Source of the DNA: Magnolia sinica
Taxonomy: Eukaryota > Streptophyta > Magnoliopsida > Magnoliales > Magnoliaceae
Length of the DNA stretch: 64,000 nucleotides
Direction: 5' to 3'
Assembly (NCBI RefSeq): GCF_029962835.1
Contig: NC_080574.1
Coordinates: 23,906,001-23,970,000, forward strand
Positions 23,872-34,898 of this stretch are shown one piece after another (position 1 is the stretch's first letter; the number at the start of each line of letters is the position of its first letter). Under the pieces are notes generated by a model. The model had not been told where the DNA came from. It saw nothing but the letters and a program-made list of their open reading frames with translations, and made no database searches. Made by a program: the position numbers and the translations under genes.

Positions 23872-24370
23872 CTGAGTACTGGCTTCCTGGCCCTAGCTCA
23901 GTATACTGTGGGGCTCACATAAGGATGCATGTATCTTATCCACGCCGTCCATCCGTTTTTAAGCTCATTTTAGGGTATGATTCGAAATTTGAATCATATC
24001 CAAAGCTCAAATGGACGACACCACAGGAAACAGTGGCGATAATGATTTTCACCGTTAAACAATTCCTAGAACCCATATATATATATATATATCATCCAAC
24101 CTGTTCATAAGGTCATAAAAATATGAATGAAGGGAACACACAAATATCAGCTTGATCTAAAACTTCCGTGGCCCGCAAGTAGTTATCAACAATAGACATT
24201 CAATTCTTACTGTTTCATGCGACGTGGTTCACTCGGCCTTTTTATATACTTCGATTTTGGGCTCATAAACTGAAATGATCTCGTTAAATGGATGTACGGC
24301 GTGGATTGACACATACATCACGGTGAGCCCCACAGGGTTTACTCAGTACGAGTAACTCAGTACGAAATCC
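23872..24370 (+). mobile_element. Foldback element, copy 13 (TACTGAG arm type)
   Basis: The left arm (GAGTACTGGCTTCC, then CTCAGTATACTGTGGGGCTC) pairs with the right arm (GAGCCCCACAGGGTTTACTC, AGTACGAGTAACTCAGTACG). The core is in plus orientation (ATCATCCAACCTGTTCATAA, GCTTGATCTAAAACTTCC) with a short (AT)n tract near 24075-24092. Related arms occur at 53801, 55051 and 63276-63484. Confidence 0.82.
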
Positions 24371-24633
24371 TCGTCCTGCTACAGTGCATTCCTAAGGCGG
24401 GACCCACCGTGAACATGCCCCTGACCGTAAATCAGGACAATCCCTGCCACAGGTCATTAGATAGCCAACCACCGTCTGCTTTTCTTCGACATGCTATTGC
24501 GGCCCACCTGATGAGTGGACTTGTCCGGATCACGTGTGGCCACCTGTCTTATTTCCAGACTGGACTTGCTCACACGTTGACCCCACCTAATGCTTATTCT
24601 CCGTCGGTCACACGTGTTCCACGCGGGCAAGTA

Positions 24634-25152
24634 GGACGCGGATTGCGTCCTACCCCTGCCGGACGGTAATCCGTCCGGGCAGGTCTCTGTGGGGCTCGTT
24701 GTGATGTAAGTGTTTTATCCACGCCGTTATTTGCTTTTCTCAGATTATTTTAATAAATGATTCCAAAAATAAAGTAGGTCCACTACTACAGTAGACCACA
24801 CCAAAGGAAGCTGCAGTGATAATGACAACCACCGTTGCAACCTTTCATAGGTTCATCGTGATGTTTTTTTTTCCATCCAATCTATTAATAAGGTTATGTA
24901 GACGTGGATGAAGTGAATATCAGCTTGATACAAAACTTCTCCAGTTCCCAAGAAGTTGTTAATGGTGGAAGTTCAATCCTCACTTTGTGGTCCCCTTAAG
25001 TCCTTTACCATCCTCATTTTTTGGCTAATACCTTTAAATGATCTTAGAAAAATTATGAACGGCGTGGATAAAAAATTACATCACGATGGGCCCCACAGAG
25101 CCCTGTCCGGACGGACTACCGTCCGGGCGGGGGTAGGACGCAATCCGCGTCC
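24634..25152 (+). mobile_element. Foldback element, copy 14: best-preserved arms, 9-bp target duplication
   Basis: The left arm begins GGACGCGGATTGCGTCCTAC, then CCCTGCCGGACGGTAATCC. The right arm ends with the near-perfect inverse (GGACTACCGTCCGGGCGGGG, then TAGGACGCAATCCGCGTCC). Flanking 9-mers are GGGCAAGTA (24625-24633) and GGGTAAGTA (25153-25161), matching at 8 of 9. The core is plus (CATCGTGATGTTTT, TCAGCTTGATACAAAAC). The outer 65 bp are far richer in GC than the interior. This is the reference copy for the family's ends. Confidence 0.9.
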
Positions 25153-25213
25153 GGGTAAGTATAGGCGCTTCGCTTCCTCGAACCCACCCCGCGGAAAGGA
25201 TTACCTAAACTAC

Positions 25214-25754
25214 GGTTCGAAAGGGCGCGGTTTAGGTGAGACCGCCTCACCCAAAGACGGTGCGGCCCTTACCGAGCCCATCTTGATGTATGTATTACGT
25301 ATCCACACCGTTCATCCGTTTTTAAAGATTATTTTAGATTATGATTAAAAAAATTAAGTAGTTACAATTATCAGGTGGACCATACCGTAGGAAACAGCGG
25401 TGATTGAACGCTCTACCATTAAAAACTTCCTAGGGCGCACCTTGATAGTTCTGTAGTATTTATTGTCCATCCAATATGTTGATAAGGTCAAATAATCCTG
25501 GATGAAGGGAAAAAAGAAATATCAGCTTGATCCACAACTTTTATGGTCAATTAATGGTCAGTCACCACTGTTTCCTATGGTGTGATCGCTATGATAATTG
25601 GATCTACTTAGTTTTTGTGAAAATGATATAAAATAATCTGAAAAAACGGATGGACGGCGTGGATAAAGAATAAATACATCAAGATGGGCCCTACGGTGAG
25701 AGCCGCACATCTTCGGTGAGTCCGGGGTCTCACCTAATCCGCTACCGGTTCGAA
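25214..25754 (+). mobile_element. Foldback element, copy 15 (TTAGGTGAGACC arm type)
   Basis: The left arm has GCGGTTTAGGTGAGACCGCC and the right arm the inverse (GGGGTCTCACCTAATCCGC), with TTCGAA at both outer ends. The core is plus (TCCATCCAATATGTTGATAAG, ATCAGCTTGATCC). This outer arm is not seen in other copies in the window. Confidence 0.82.
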
Positions 25755-28204
25755 AATACCATCTGCTGGCAGATGACTGGCCACACAGATGCAGTACTGG
25801 GCAATTTCGCCAACATGCCACTCGTGCAGATATCCGTACCATGAAACCATAGGCTCGTGAAAGTCACCTTTCTCTAGAATTCGGCTAATACCCTGAATAG
25901 GAGGGTCAAAACTATTTTTTAACTAAAACCGTCATTTGTTCATTGATTCCAATGGTGTGGCCCACCCAATCTCCAAAACAGCTTGATGTTTGTGCAGGTG
26001 ATCTTCACCGTGGGATGTACCGAAAACACGTCCTGATGTCCTACCCAAGAGGGATGTTAGCGCGAATGATGGCACGGTACTGCAAGTTGTGGGATGAAAC
26101 ATGTAGCTGGGATTTTGAAAATCTTGTGATCTTCTCGCCCAAAATTCATCAAATGATAATATCAAGAGAATACCGTGAGATTTTCAAAATCTTGGAAGTT
26201 CTTTTTTTTTTTTTTTTTTTTGGTGATTTCAACGAATTATTTAAACGTTCAATTTCATTCATTTTCACGCATATTTAAAGTTTTCTAATTATCTATTAAT
26301 AGTTTTTATATTTTAATTTCGGTGAGATTTAATGAAGAAAACTTCACAATCTGAAAATCACCCGAGAAAATCGCTGAAAGCTATATTTGTCACTATGCCA
26401 CTTGGCTGGGATCAGTTGTACAGGCATGTAATAGGAGGATGGGTATTTTTGTCAATCTGTCTAAAGGCATTTTGTCTTTCGTGAGATTGCATGGGTCATC
26501 AAACGCGTTAAGCCAGCTGTGTTGCAATGTACCTCGGAAGGGGTTATTAGGTAGGGAGAGAGAGGGGGAGAGAGAGAGAGGGATAATGTTAGATGGAGAG
26601 ACAGGTGAGTAAAGCCTCTATCTCTCGGAAGCTTCGTGCGTCCTCTGAGTTCCGTACTTCTAGATTGCGCCACGTGTACATGTGCACACATCCCACGGAG
26701 TGCAACCCTAAAACTAGTGCACGTTGCGAACTCCCCTCCAATGGGTGAACCCTGCTCGTGGTCTCAAACAGTCTCTCGGATAACTTGAATCAGTGAGTCT
26801 ACGGCGACTGTCCTTACTTATTTTTAGATCTGGTTCCTATTTTAGGGTCTTATTTGATTTTTTTCAATTTAGTATAAAATACAAAGTAAACAAACCATCG
26901 TTATTATTTTTAGGTGTTTGTTTAAACATGAATTATAGCTTGTATATCGATAATCAATTACAATTATAAAGAAAAAAGATATACTAAAATATAATTATTA
27001 CATTTTCATACTATAAAATTACTATTTTTACAAACAAAATCACCATTATAATTCAATTCAAGTAATATGATCACCAATTATAAAAGTAAATAATCATAAT
27101 ATATTTATAACTATTTATTATTGTAATTGGAGAGTAAAACATAAGGGCAAATCTTTGATACACCTGGCAAAGTGTGATAGACGGTGCAAGGTGCTTAAAG
27201 ATTACTAAAAATTTGCATACAGGGAATGCAAGTAACTTAAAGGAAATCTTTCATGGCATAAGTTGAGATGTATTTTAAAGCAAAAATTACAAAGATTATT
27301 TAGCTAAAAGTTTTTAGAAATTTATTAGATGGTTAAAAATGAAATATATCAAATGTTATTTCTTTCAACAAACAATATACTCCACAATTTGGAAACTTTA
27401 ATCCAAAATAATCTATGCAATGTGTACCATATCTAAGTGCATGCTTAACAAGCCTCATACTTTGAGGGGAGTTACTTGATACTCCCACTGAGTATAATGC
27501 TTGATACGCTGGCAGTTAGAAATTGTACAGGTGGAATATATTGACCCGAATTAAAACTGATTAAATTGTCGAAGCCACTAAGTCATGTTGCCAAAATTAG
27601 ATGGGCGGAACAATTTCCCCCATGAAGCCCATTTTGAGGTTTTGCTAGTGTGTTCTTGTCGTTTGACTATTAAACATGGAACGTTTGACTATGAGACATG
27701 AAACGCTTAACTTAGAATCTCTAGGAACCAATTTTCTCATAATTTTGTAGTTGGCTAGATCCTACGTAATTTTTAGAAAGGAATGAATTTGACTATTCTC
27801 TATTTTAATGACTCCTAATATGTGATATGAGATTTTGAGTAAGGGACATTGGTGACGGAGAAGAAAAATATTAGGCACCTTCTCCACCCACATTGGTGTG
27901 TGGTCTCTACTTTGTGGAATTGATCTTGTTTGAGAAAATTAAATAGCTTTAGTGTCTTGGGATTGAAAGTGAGAGATTGTTTAAGTGTACTGAAAAAGAA
28001 CCTAAAAAATGAACCTAAATTTAGTAGTCAGTTGTGGAAATGTACTCTAGAACTGCTAAAGTCTAACTTAGAATTGGAAGTGAGGAATCGCAAAGGTGAT
28101 CGGACAACATCTGTCTACTCATGTGAAAAAAAGAAAAATGAACCTAATTTCTATTAACCACAGACAAACACCCTAATTCCAATCTTGCCTTACTTTCTTC
28201 TCTT
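25755..28204. other. Intergenic stretch, AT-rich
   Basis: It contains a poly-T tract (about 26202-26221) flanked by inverted CCGTGAGATTTTCAAAATC-like and GATTTTGAAAATCTTGTGATC-like sequence (about 26110-26195), suggesting a small foldback. A GA/GT purine patch lies at about 26555-26580. No gene is supported. Confidence 0.4.
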
Positions 28205-28765
28205 TACAATCTCTCTCACTCTCAAGTGAGCCCACATTATGAACCATCCATAATGAAGGTGGGCCCCACATGATGAATGGTTTACATCAAGGTAGGCCCA
28301 TATAATGCACGGTTCATGGCAAAGGTGTGCCTCACATGATGGATGACCAACATCAAAGTGTGGCCTCACAAGATGGACGACCCACATTAGGTGAGCCCCG
28401 CATAATGGACAATCCACATTAAAGGTCGGCCCTTAATGATGAATGGCCCACATGCAAGGTGGGCCTCGTATGATGGATAACCCACTTCAAAGGTGGGGCC
28501 CACATGATGGACACATCAAATGTGGGCTCCACATGAAGGACAATTATGTCAAGGTGGGCTCCATGTAATGGACAATTCAAATCAAAGGTCGGCCTGTAAT
28601 GATGAATGGTCCACATCCAGGATGGGCTCCGCATGATGGATGGCCCACTTCGAAAGTTTGATCCACATGATGGATGGTCCACATTAAAGGTGGGGCTCTA
28701 CGTGATGGATGATCCGCATCCAATGTTCGACATGATGGATGACACACATCCAAGGTGAGAGGTAT
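28205..28765. repeat. Minisatellite, about 15 degenerate units of about 34 bp
   Basis: The unit is approximately AAGGTGGGCCCCACATGATG followed by GATGGTCCACATCA, repeated head to tail about 15 times with substitutions and small deletions. The unit shares the GTGGGCCCCACATGATG sequence with the arms of the foldback family, so the array may have grown from such an arm; that origin is inference. Short open frames through it are by-products of the repeat. Confidence 0.85.
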
Positions 28766-29733
28766 AAAGAGGCATGCTTGTTTGAGAAGAAGTTGTTGCA
28801 AATTTTTAAAATGACAGTAACTACCTATAAAAAAATGCACATAGTTTAATGTTTTACTAAATGTGCTTATTTCTAATAAGAGCCTTTTGAGTTATGAAAA
28901 TGTGATTTTTACCAAACAAGCAAGTTGTAAAACAAGTCCTAGAATAAAAAGTCTTAATTCTCCGGTTCTTATTAAAGTAGCTCCTATTGGATTAGATAAG
29001 AGATGCCAAATAAGCCATGTGTGTCAACGGATTGGGTAAACCCATAGGTGACTCTTAGATCCGTTAGTTCACATCATCTCTAGAAGTTTTTGTTGATTTG
29101 TCATTGACTGGGCTCTAATTACGCTAATTGGTCCATTAAGCTAGGTTTATCCCATGATAATAGCAATTTATTTAATCTTTACAAAGGTGGATAATACCAT
29201 GAAAGTTTATTAAATTTATTTTGACAGAGAAAATAAGGAAACCATTGTAAGACTTTGGGCCCGCATTATCATACTTTATATTTGACCTTGGATTGATTGG
29301 ATTAATTATACTGGTGGACCCCACATAAGTTATGATTAACTCAGATACTTAGAACGGTGGTGCTCTTGGACAAAGTATTTCAGTGAGACAATTTCTTGTA
29401 GAGACATGAACTCTATCTAGCGTGGGACTCACTGTGGAAGAATTAGTTGTGATGGGTTGAACTACTCTAATTCTCTTTTCCATAAATGCAGTATTGGTCT
29501 TCTCACTTACATATTATAGAAAACTGAAGTCCTGTAGTAAAATATTTAAAATGCTATAAGACGTGGAAGATAATATTCAAATTAAGAAGATTCAAGTACA
29601 ACATCATTCTTGACATAAGGTGGAGGAATACTTTCCCATTCATATATGCAATTCTAATTAAAGTCATATTATCATTATAATTGATGAATAGGAAGATCTT
29701 TAATTCCACAATTCTAGTTTTATATTTGATATA
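28766..29733. other. Intergenic stretch, AT-rich
   Basis: No supported gene or element. Confidence 0.5.
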
Positions 29734-29738
29734 GAGTT

Positions 29739-30510
29739 TGTTGATGCAAAATTCTGGTCCACCCTCTTTAGATCTTCGAGTACCTGCACAAGAAGAAGAC
29801 AAATGAGACCCTGGCTAGAGCAGGAGACCCTCGGATGCCAAAGTCAGGCTAGGAATCTGGGTCTTATAGTATTGATGAGTTCTGGGAGAAAGTTTTTGTG
29901 TACCTTTCACCCTTGGAGTCTCTCCTATTTATAGGAGATGGAGGATCTCGCCGTACCGGGATTCTTTTCCAATATTTTAGAGATTTGTTGCAATCCTGGA
30001 TCTTTCCGATATTATAGGATCCCGTGATCGTCGAGATCTAGCGCTATCTTTCGAAGATCTTGAGCAAGATCTCTAATTTTTAGGAAGATCCTTCGGATCC
30101 GTAACTCGGTTCTAGGTCTGGTCGACCTCTGGCCAACCTATGGGTTAGGTTGATATCTGGCTGACCTATGGCCGACCCCTGGCTGATATTTGGCCGACCT
30201 CTGGCCGATCTATGGCCGACCTATGGCCAATCTATGGCTGACCGATGGCCGACTTCTGTTCGATCCATGGCCGACTTCTGGTTGATCTATGGCCGACCCA
30301 TGGCTGACCTCTGGCCGATCTATGACTGACCTATGGCTCGTAATCCCATTCATTGAGTGTCTTTGCATTTGCATTACCCTTATTGAAGATTAGCATGCTT
30401 TTGGATGCAGAAGCCTTATCAGGGTCGGGTTTCACTGGGCCCACGCTAGTTCGGTAGAGTTGGTCCATTCCATAAGTCGACTTATCCACTTTTTCATTTT
30501 TCCCCCAACA
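29739..30510 (-). repeat. 3' LTR of the minus-strand retrotransposon
   Basis: It runs from TGTTGATGCAAAATTCTGG to CCCCCAACA on the plus strand, so on the element's strand it starts TGTTGGGGG and ends ATCAACA. It shares long identical stretches with 32077-32853. It contains its own tandem block of about 21-bp units (GGCCGACCTATGGCCGATC type, about 30115-30345), which would be part of U3 on the element's strand. Confidence 0.9.
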
Positions 30511-30584
30511 GTAAGCCCCCCTTACTTCTCGGGCTGACCTGTGGAGATTCGAAAAGTAAGTTGGTCGGATTATGCATGGTTGAC

Positions 30585-31010
30585 TTATGCCTAGTCGGCT
30601 TATGCCCAGTTGGCTTATACCTGGTCGGCTTACGCCCAGCACAGTTGGCTTATGCCTGGTCGGCTTATGCTCAGTTGGCTCATGCCTAGTCGGCTTACGC
30701 CCATCCCAGTTTGCTTATGCCTGGTTGGCTTATGCCTGGTCGGCTAAGCTGTTGAGGCCGAGCTGAGCTGTTGAGGCTGAGTTAAGCTGTTGAGGCCGAG
30801 CTGAGCTGTTGATGTTGAGCTGACTGTTGAGGCCGAGTTGACCTGTTGAGGGCCGAGGTAAGCTGTTGAGGCCAAGCTGAGCTGTTGAGGTCGAGCTAAC
30901 CTATTGAGGCAGAGTTGACCTATTGAGGCCAAGTTGATATGTTGAGGTCGAGCTGAGCTGTTGAGGCCGAGCTAACTTGTTGAGGCCAAGTTGACCTATC
31001 GAGGCCTGGA
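30585..31010. repeat. Minisatellites inside the LTR element (left arrays)
   Basis: Two arrays abut: units of about 20 bp of TGGTCGGCTTATGCC type (about 30585-30745), then units of 19-20 bp of CTGTTGAGGCCGAGCTGAG type (about 30745-31010). Both lie where gag-pol would be in an autonomous relative. Confidence 0.85.
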
Positions 31011-31489
31011 TGACTTGGGGGTAGTAGATCCTCAAGCGTTCAACATTCCATGGGCGGGGTAAGAGCCCCCCATGTCTTCTAGTCGATATGTCCCTCAGTA
31101 TTAGATGTCGAGGTCGGAGTTGGCCGATGAGCCTTATTGTCGAGCTGACTTTGCAAGGCCGAGCTGTCGAGGCTGAGCTGACTTTCTGAGGCTGAGCAAA
31201 CCTGGGAGTAGTATGCCGACCTGCCGAGGCCGAGATGACTCGCCGAGGCTTGGTTATCAGGTTTCCTTGCTCAACTTGGCTTCTGTCAGCATTTACTTTG
31301 ACTTAGTGTTCAAGGGAGTGTACCGATGGAAGTGACTTTCTGGATGTCGGTTGGTATGCTGGCCCCAGTCTTGGTCGTGTTCTTTCTTTCTTTTGGTGCT
31401 AACAGAAGAGTACGCCCTTCTTCCTTTCGCATCATGTCCTTAACTGAATTGTTTCCTCTTCGAGCAGCACAGCTCTGGGTGCGAGATCA

Positions 31490-31870
31490 AGCACCGAGCT
31501 GACCTGTTGAGGCTGAGCTGAGCTGTTGAGGCCGAGTTGACCTGTTGAGGGCCGAGCTGAGCCTATTGAGGCTAAGCTGACCTGTTGAGGGCCGAGTTGA
31601 GCATGTTGAGGCTGAGCTGACCTATTGAGGTCGAGCTGAGCTGTTGAGGGCGAGGTGAGCCTGTTGAGGCCGAGGTGACCTATTGAGGCCGAGTTGATCT
31701 GTTGAGGCCGAGCTAAGCTGTTGAGGCTGGGCTGAGCCTATTGAGGCCAAGGTGACTTATTGAGGCTGAGCTGACCTGTCGAGGCCGAGCTAAGCTGTTG
31801 AGGCCGAGTTGAGCTTGTTGAGGCCGATGTGACTTATTGAGGCCGAGCTTGAGGCCGAGGTGGTTTTGGC
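31490..31870. repeat. Minisatellite inside the LTR element (right array)
   Basis: About 18-20 units of CTGTTGAGGCCGAGCTGA type, the same unit as the 30745-31010 array. Non-repetitive DNA of about 480 bp separates the two arrays. Confidence 0.85.
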
Positions 31871-32076
31871 TATTATGCCGCCCAACGGGTTTAGGGTTAT
31901 TGATTTAAAAATAGCTGAGATGACTGTAAACAGATGATTCGGGAAGAGCTTCGACTTGGTTGCAGCAATGATTCAGAAAGAGCTTTCTTCTTTCATTTCG
32001 CTACTGTAGATTGTTTGGAGTATTTATGGTAGAGCAGGAACGACTTAAGATGTCGTTCCCATAGACGGCGCTAAAC

Positions 32077-32853
32077 TGTTGATGTAAAAATCTGGTCCAC
32101 CTTCTTTATACCTTCGAGTACCTGCACAGGAAGAAGACAAAGGAGACCTTGGATAGAGCAGGGGACCCTTCGATGCTAAAGTCAGGCTAGGAATCTGGGT
32201 CTTATAGTATTGAGGGGTTCTGTGAAAGAGTTTTTGCGTACCTTTCACCCTTGGAGTCTCTCCTATTTATATGAGAGGAAGGATCTCGCCGTACGAGGAT
32301 TTTTTCCTGATATTTTAGAGATCTGTTACGATCTTGGATCTTCCTGAGATTATAGGATCCCGTGATCGTCGAGATCTAGCGCTATCTTCCTAAGATCTTG
32401 AGCAAGATCTCTGATTTTTAGGAAGATCCTTCGGATCCGTAGCTCGGTTCTAGGTCGGGTCGACCTCTGGCCGACCTATGGGTCAGGTTGATATCTGGCC
32501 GGCCTATGGCCGACCCCTGGCTGATATCTGGCCGACCTCTGGCCGATCCATGGCCGACCTCTGGCTGATCTATAGCCGACCCATGGCCGACCTCTGGTCG
32601 ATCCATGGCCAACTTCTGACTGATTTATGGTTGACCCATGGCCGACTGCTGGCCGATCTATGGCCAACCTATGGCTCGTAGTTCTATTCTTTGAATGTCC
32701 TTGTATTTGTATCACCCTTCTTGAAGATTAGCATGCTTTTGGACGCAGAAGCCTTATCAGGCTTGGGTTTCACTGGGCCCATGCTGGTTCAGTAGAGTTG
32801 GTCCATTCCATAAGCTGACTTATCCATTTACCCATTCCCCCCCCCCCCCAAGA
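32077..32853 (-). repeat. 5' LTR of the minus-strand retrotransposon
   Basis: It begins TGTTGATGTAAAAATCTGG and ends in a C-run followed by AAGA (plus strand). A TATAAATA promoter box is present on the minus strand at 32271-32264, in the expected U3 position. The GGCCGACC tandem block recurs at about 32460-32670. The terminal CA is mutated to GA at 32852-32853. Confidence 0.88.
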
Positions 32854-32858
32854 GAGTT

Positions 32859-33951
32859 TACCTATGCATTGATCATGAGGCCATATTTAATAAAAAAAAA
32901 TCAGTTCATGCTCCGACCCCCTCCATGATTACATTATGCTCATCGTTCAATGTTGAATGTAAAGGCCGTGAGTGGAACTCCTTTCCACACCAATTTAAAT
33001 GTCCCATTCTCATCCAGCAAAAATAATAACAGTCGAAAGGGAAAACCACATTGCCAGCAACACTGTTTATATTCAAAAGGGAAAACCACATTGCCAGCAA
33101 TATAAACAGGGAAAACCAATCACCGACACTGTTGTGAGAAAATGAAGGTAAAATCCCATCCTTAGCCGATGGTTGCAGAAAGGGGAAAATCATTACCATT
33201 CATCGCTGGATGGAGAGGGTCGAATCCTAGGGGTGTCAATTGGCTGGGTTGGCCCGTCGGGCTTCCAGTCTTAGTCTTCTTGGGCTGAAGTATCATGCCT
33301 AAGGCCCGGGCCGGGCTTAATAATCAAGCCCGTTCTAAATCAAGTCAGGCTTGGACGTATATGTCTGAAAGCCTGTAAGCTCGGCATGGCCCGGTGGGGT
33401 TTGCAATTTTTATTTTATTTATTTATTTATAAAATACTCCTATCTCCATCTCTTTCACTCTCTGACCTCCAACCGAGCCCCCCTCTCCAGTCATCTCCAT
33501 CTCTAGATTTATGACTTTATATTCTGATGGATCGATCCATGGTGTGATCCACCCAAGTTTCCGTTTGGGCCAACGTTTAGCCCCGTGGTCTAACATCCAA
33601 GTGTGCATTCAATTGACGAGGTCGATCCGATGCACCCATCGTGTGGACCTCACACCCAGCCTGTTTATTGTTAAGTTAGAGATTAGGTGCCCCTTTTATT
33701 TTTGTTCTCCCAAAGCTTATGTGTTTGGTAAACTGGCCTAAACCCATTATCATCAAATGAAAAGCTCTAATCGGCCTTGAGTATCTTTGACCAACTATTC
33801 CTTTCTTTAGAAAAGCATGGTGTCGGCAGCTTTACTGGTGCTAACTTAGAAGGCCGAGACATGCATGGGACACACATACCCATCTATGTTAGGTGGGCCT
33901 CACCATGAAGACAACCATTCATCAAGTAGGCCATGTGTGAGTTGATAAAAT
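32859..33951. other. Intergenic stretch with a possible hAT-type relic
   Basis: A TAGGGGTGTCAATTGG sequence at about 33229 followed by GGCCCGTCGGGCTT-type blocks to about 33405 looks like the end of a common plant hAT-type non-autonomous element; the opposite terminus is not recognisable. A short inverted/direct repeat (GGGAAAACCACATTGCCAGC twice, about 33040 and 33079) lies at about 33035-33120. No gene is supported. Confidence 0.35.
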
Positions 33952-34484
33952 TAGAGCTGTACACGAGTCGAGTTAGCTCGCTCGATTTGACTTGAAAAAG
34001 CTCGACCCGCCTCGGCCTGAAGTTGGATTCGGACCGAGCCAAGCTGGTTTTGAGAGATGTTTCGAGCCGAGTTCGAGCTTGCCCGAGCTCGACTCGGATT
34101 GAACCTCAATTCGAACCGACTCGGATCGAATCAGATCGATAACTTGGTTATTTTGATATGGATGTTGCTCGCCAAGTGTTTTATGAAACGAGTCGTCGAA
34201 GTGTTGGTGAGGAAAGAATGGATATGCTGGGTGTTTAATTTTGATGTTGCTTGCTGAGTGTTTGATTTTAATGTTGCTTGTTAGGTGTTTGATTTTGATG
34301 CTGCACGCCAGATGCTCGATGAAATACCTGTTAAGCATTGTTAGTGTTTAGCATTCTATGAAAAATTTAAGATGCATTCCAGGTGTTTGATAAAATGCCG
34401 CATGGGCTTGAACTAGCCTGACTGAACTGAGCCGAGCTGGCCAGACAGGCTCGAGGACAGAGTCTCAACTCGTATACAGCTCTA
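33952..34484 (+). mobile_element. hAT-like non-autonomous element with PPR-like fragment, copy A
   Basis: The ends are TAGAGCTGTACACGAGTCGAG-type (first 20 bp at 33952) and its inverse CTCGTATACAGCTCTA (ending 34484), matching the TAGRG terminus typical of hAT elements. Subterminal regions are dense in CGAGCTCGACTCGG-type sequence. The middle (about 34158-34335) reads as decayed copies of DVARQVF and FDAARQMLDEIP, resembling pentatricopeptide (PPR) repeats, but with in-frame stops. No matching 8-bp duplication is visible. A second copy is at 42167-42732. Confidence 0.6.
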
Positions 34485-34898
34485 TCAGTAACATTACAAT
34501 TTTTTAAACTGGCCGTTGTTTCATAAATGTATGGCCAGTTGATGAGCCAAGTCATCTAGGTGGTGGGGCCTAGATGATTTACTGATCGGATGCATCTGCC
34601 ATATTTATCCATGTTTGGAGATGCCTTTGGGTGTGGGCTTGAAAAATCAAGTAAGATAATGCATTTGGTAAAGCACATGCACACCTCGACGCTTAGCAGG
34701 ATGCAAGAGAGCAATGATTTAGATTACTGGAATCATGGCCTGCTTCGTCATATAAGTGAAAACCAACCTATATTTCTATGGAAATTGAACGCTTATGGTA
34801 TTACACAAAAGAGAGGTCAATTTATATTTCTTGTATTTTTAGTGTCAATTTGTATTTATCTTAAATTGCATTTATTACCGGAACTATTCCATTAAAAA
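34485..34898. other. Intergenic stretch
   Basis: A 101-codon open frame (34590-34895) runs through here but resembles no family I recognise, and has no supporting start context or neighbours. I do not call it a gene. Confidence 0.35.

Larger units (their letters stand above)
29739..32853 (-). mobile_element. Complete non-autonomous LTR retrotransposon with minisatellite interior
   Basis: Two long direct repeats (29739-30510 and 32077-32853) bound the element, and it is flanked by the 5-bp duplication GAGTT (29734-29738 and 32854-32858). It reads on the minus strand. The right repeat is the 5' LTR, followed by a primer-binding-site-like sequence at about 32055-32074 (TAGCGCCGTCTATGGGAAC), which resembles the TGGCGCC-type sites of plant Ty3/gypsy elements. 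A polypurine tract (AAGTAAGGGGGGCTTAC) lies directly before the left, 3' LTR at 30511-30530. The 1566-bp interior encodes no gag or pol and is largely tandem repeats. Mobilisation would need proteins from another element. The two LTRs differ at many positions, so the insertion is not recent. Confidence 0.88.

Noticed and set aside
28205..28765. CRISPR-like array
   Set aside because: Repeats are contiguous and degenerate with no unique spacers, in a plant nuclear sequence.
28190..28840. Three overlapping frames with repeated CGAH or PSCGAH residues
   Set aside because: They arise from the minisatellite of about 34 bp; the unit is not a multiple of three throughout and no frame is kept across the array.
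30744..30932. Minus-strand frame with repeated ASTA and LGLN residues
   Set aside because: It is the minisatellite inside the LTR retrotransposon, not a gag remnant.
33973..34338. Minus-strand frame with repeated IKIKHSASN-type residues
   Set aside because: It is the antisense of the PPR-like fragment and its internal repeats within a hAT-like element.
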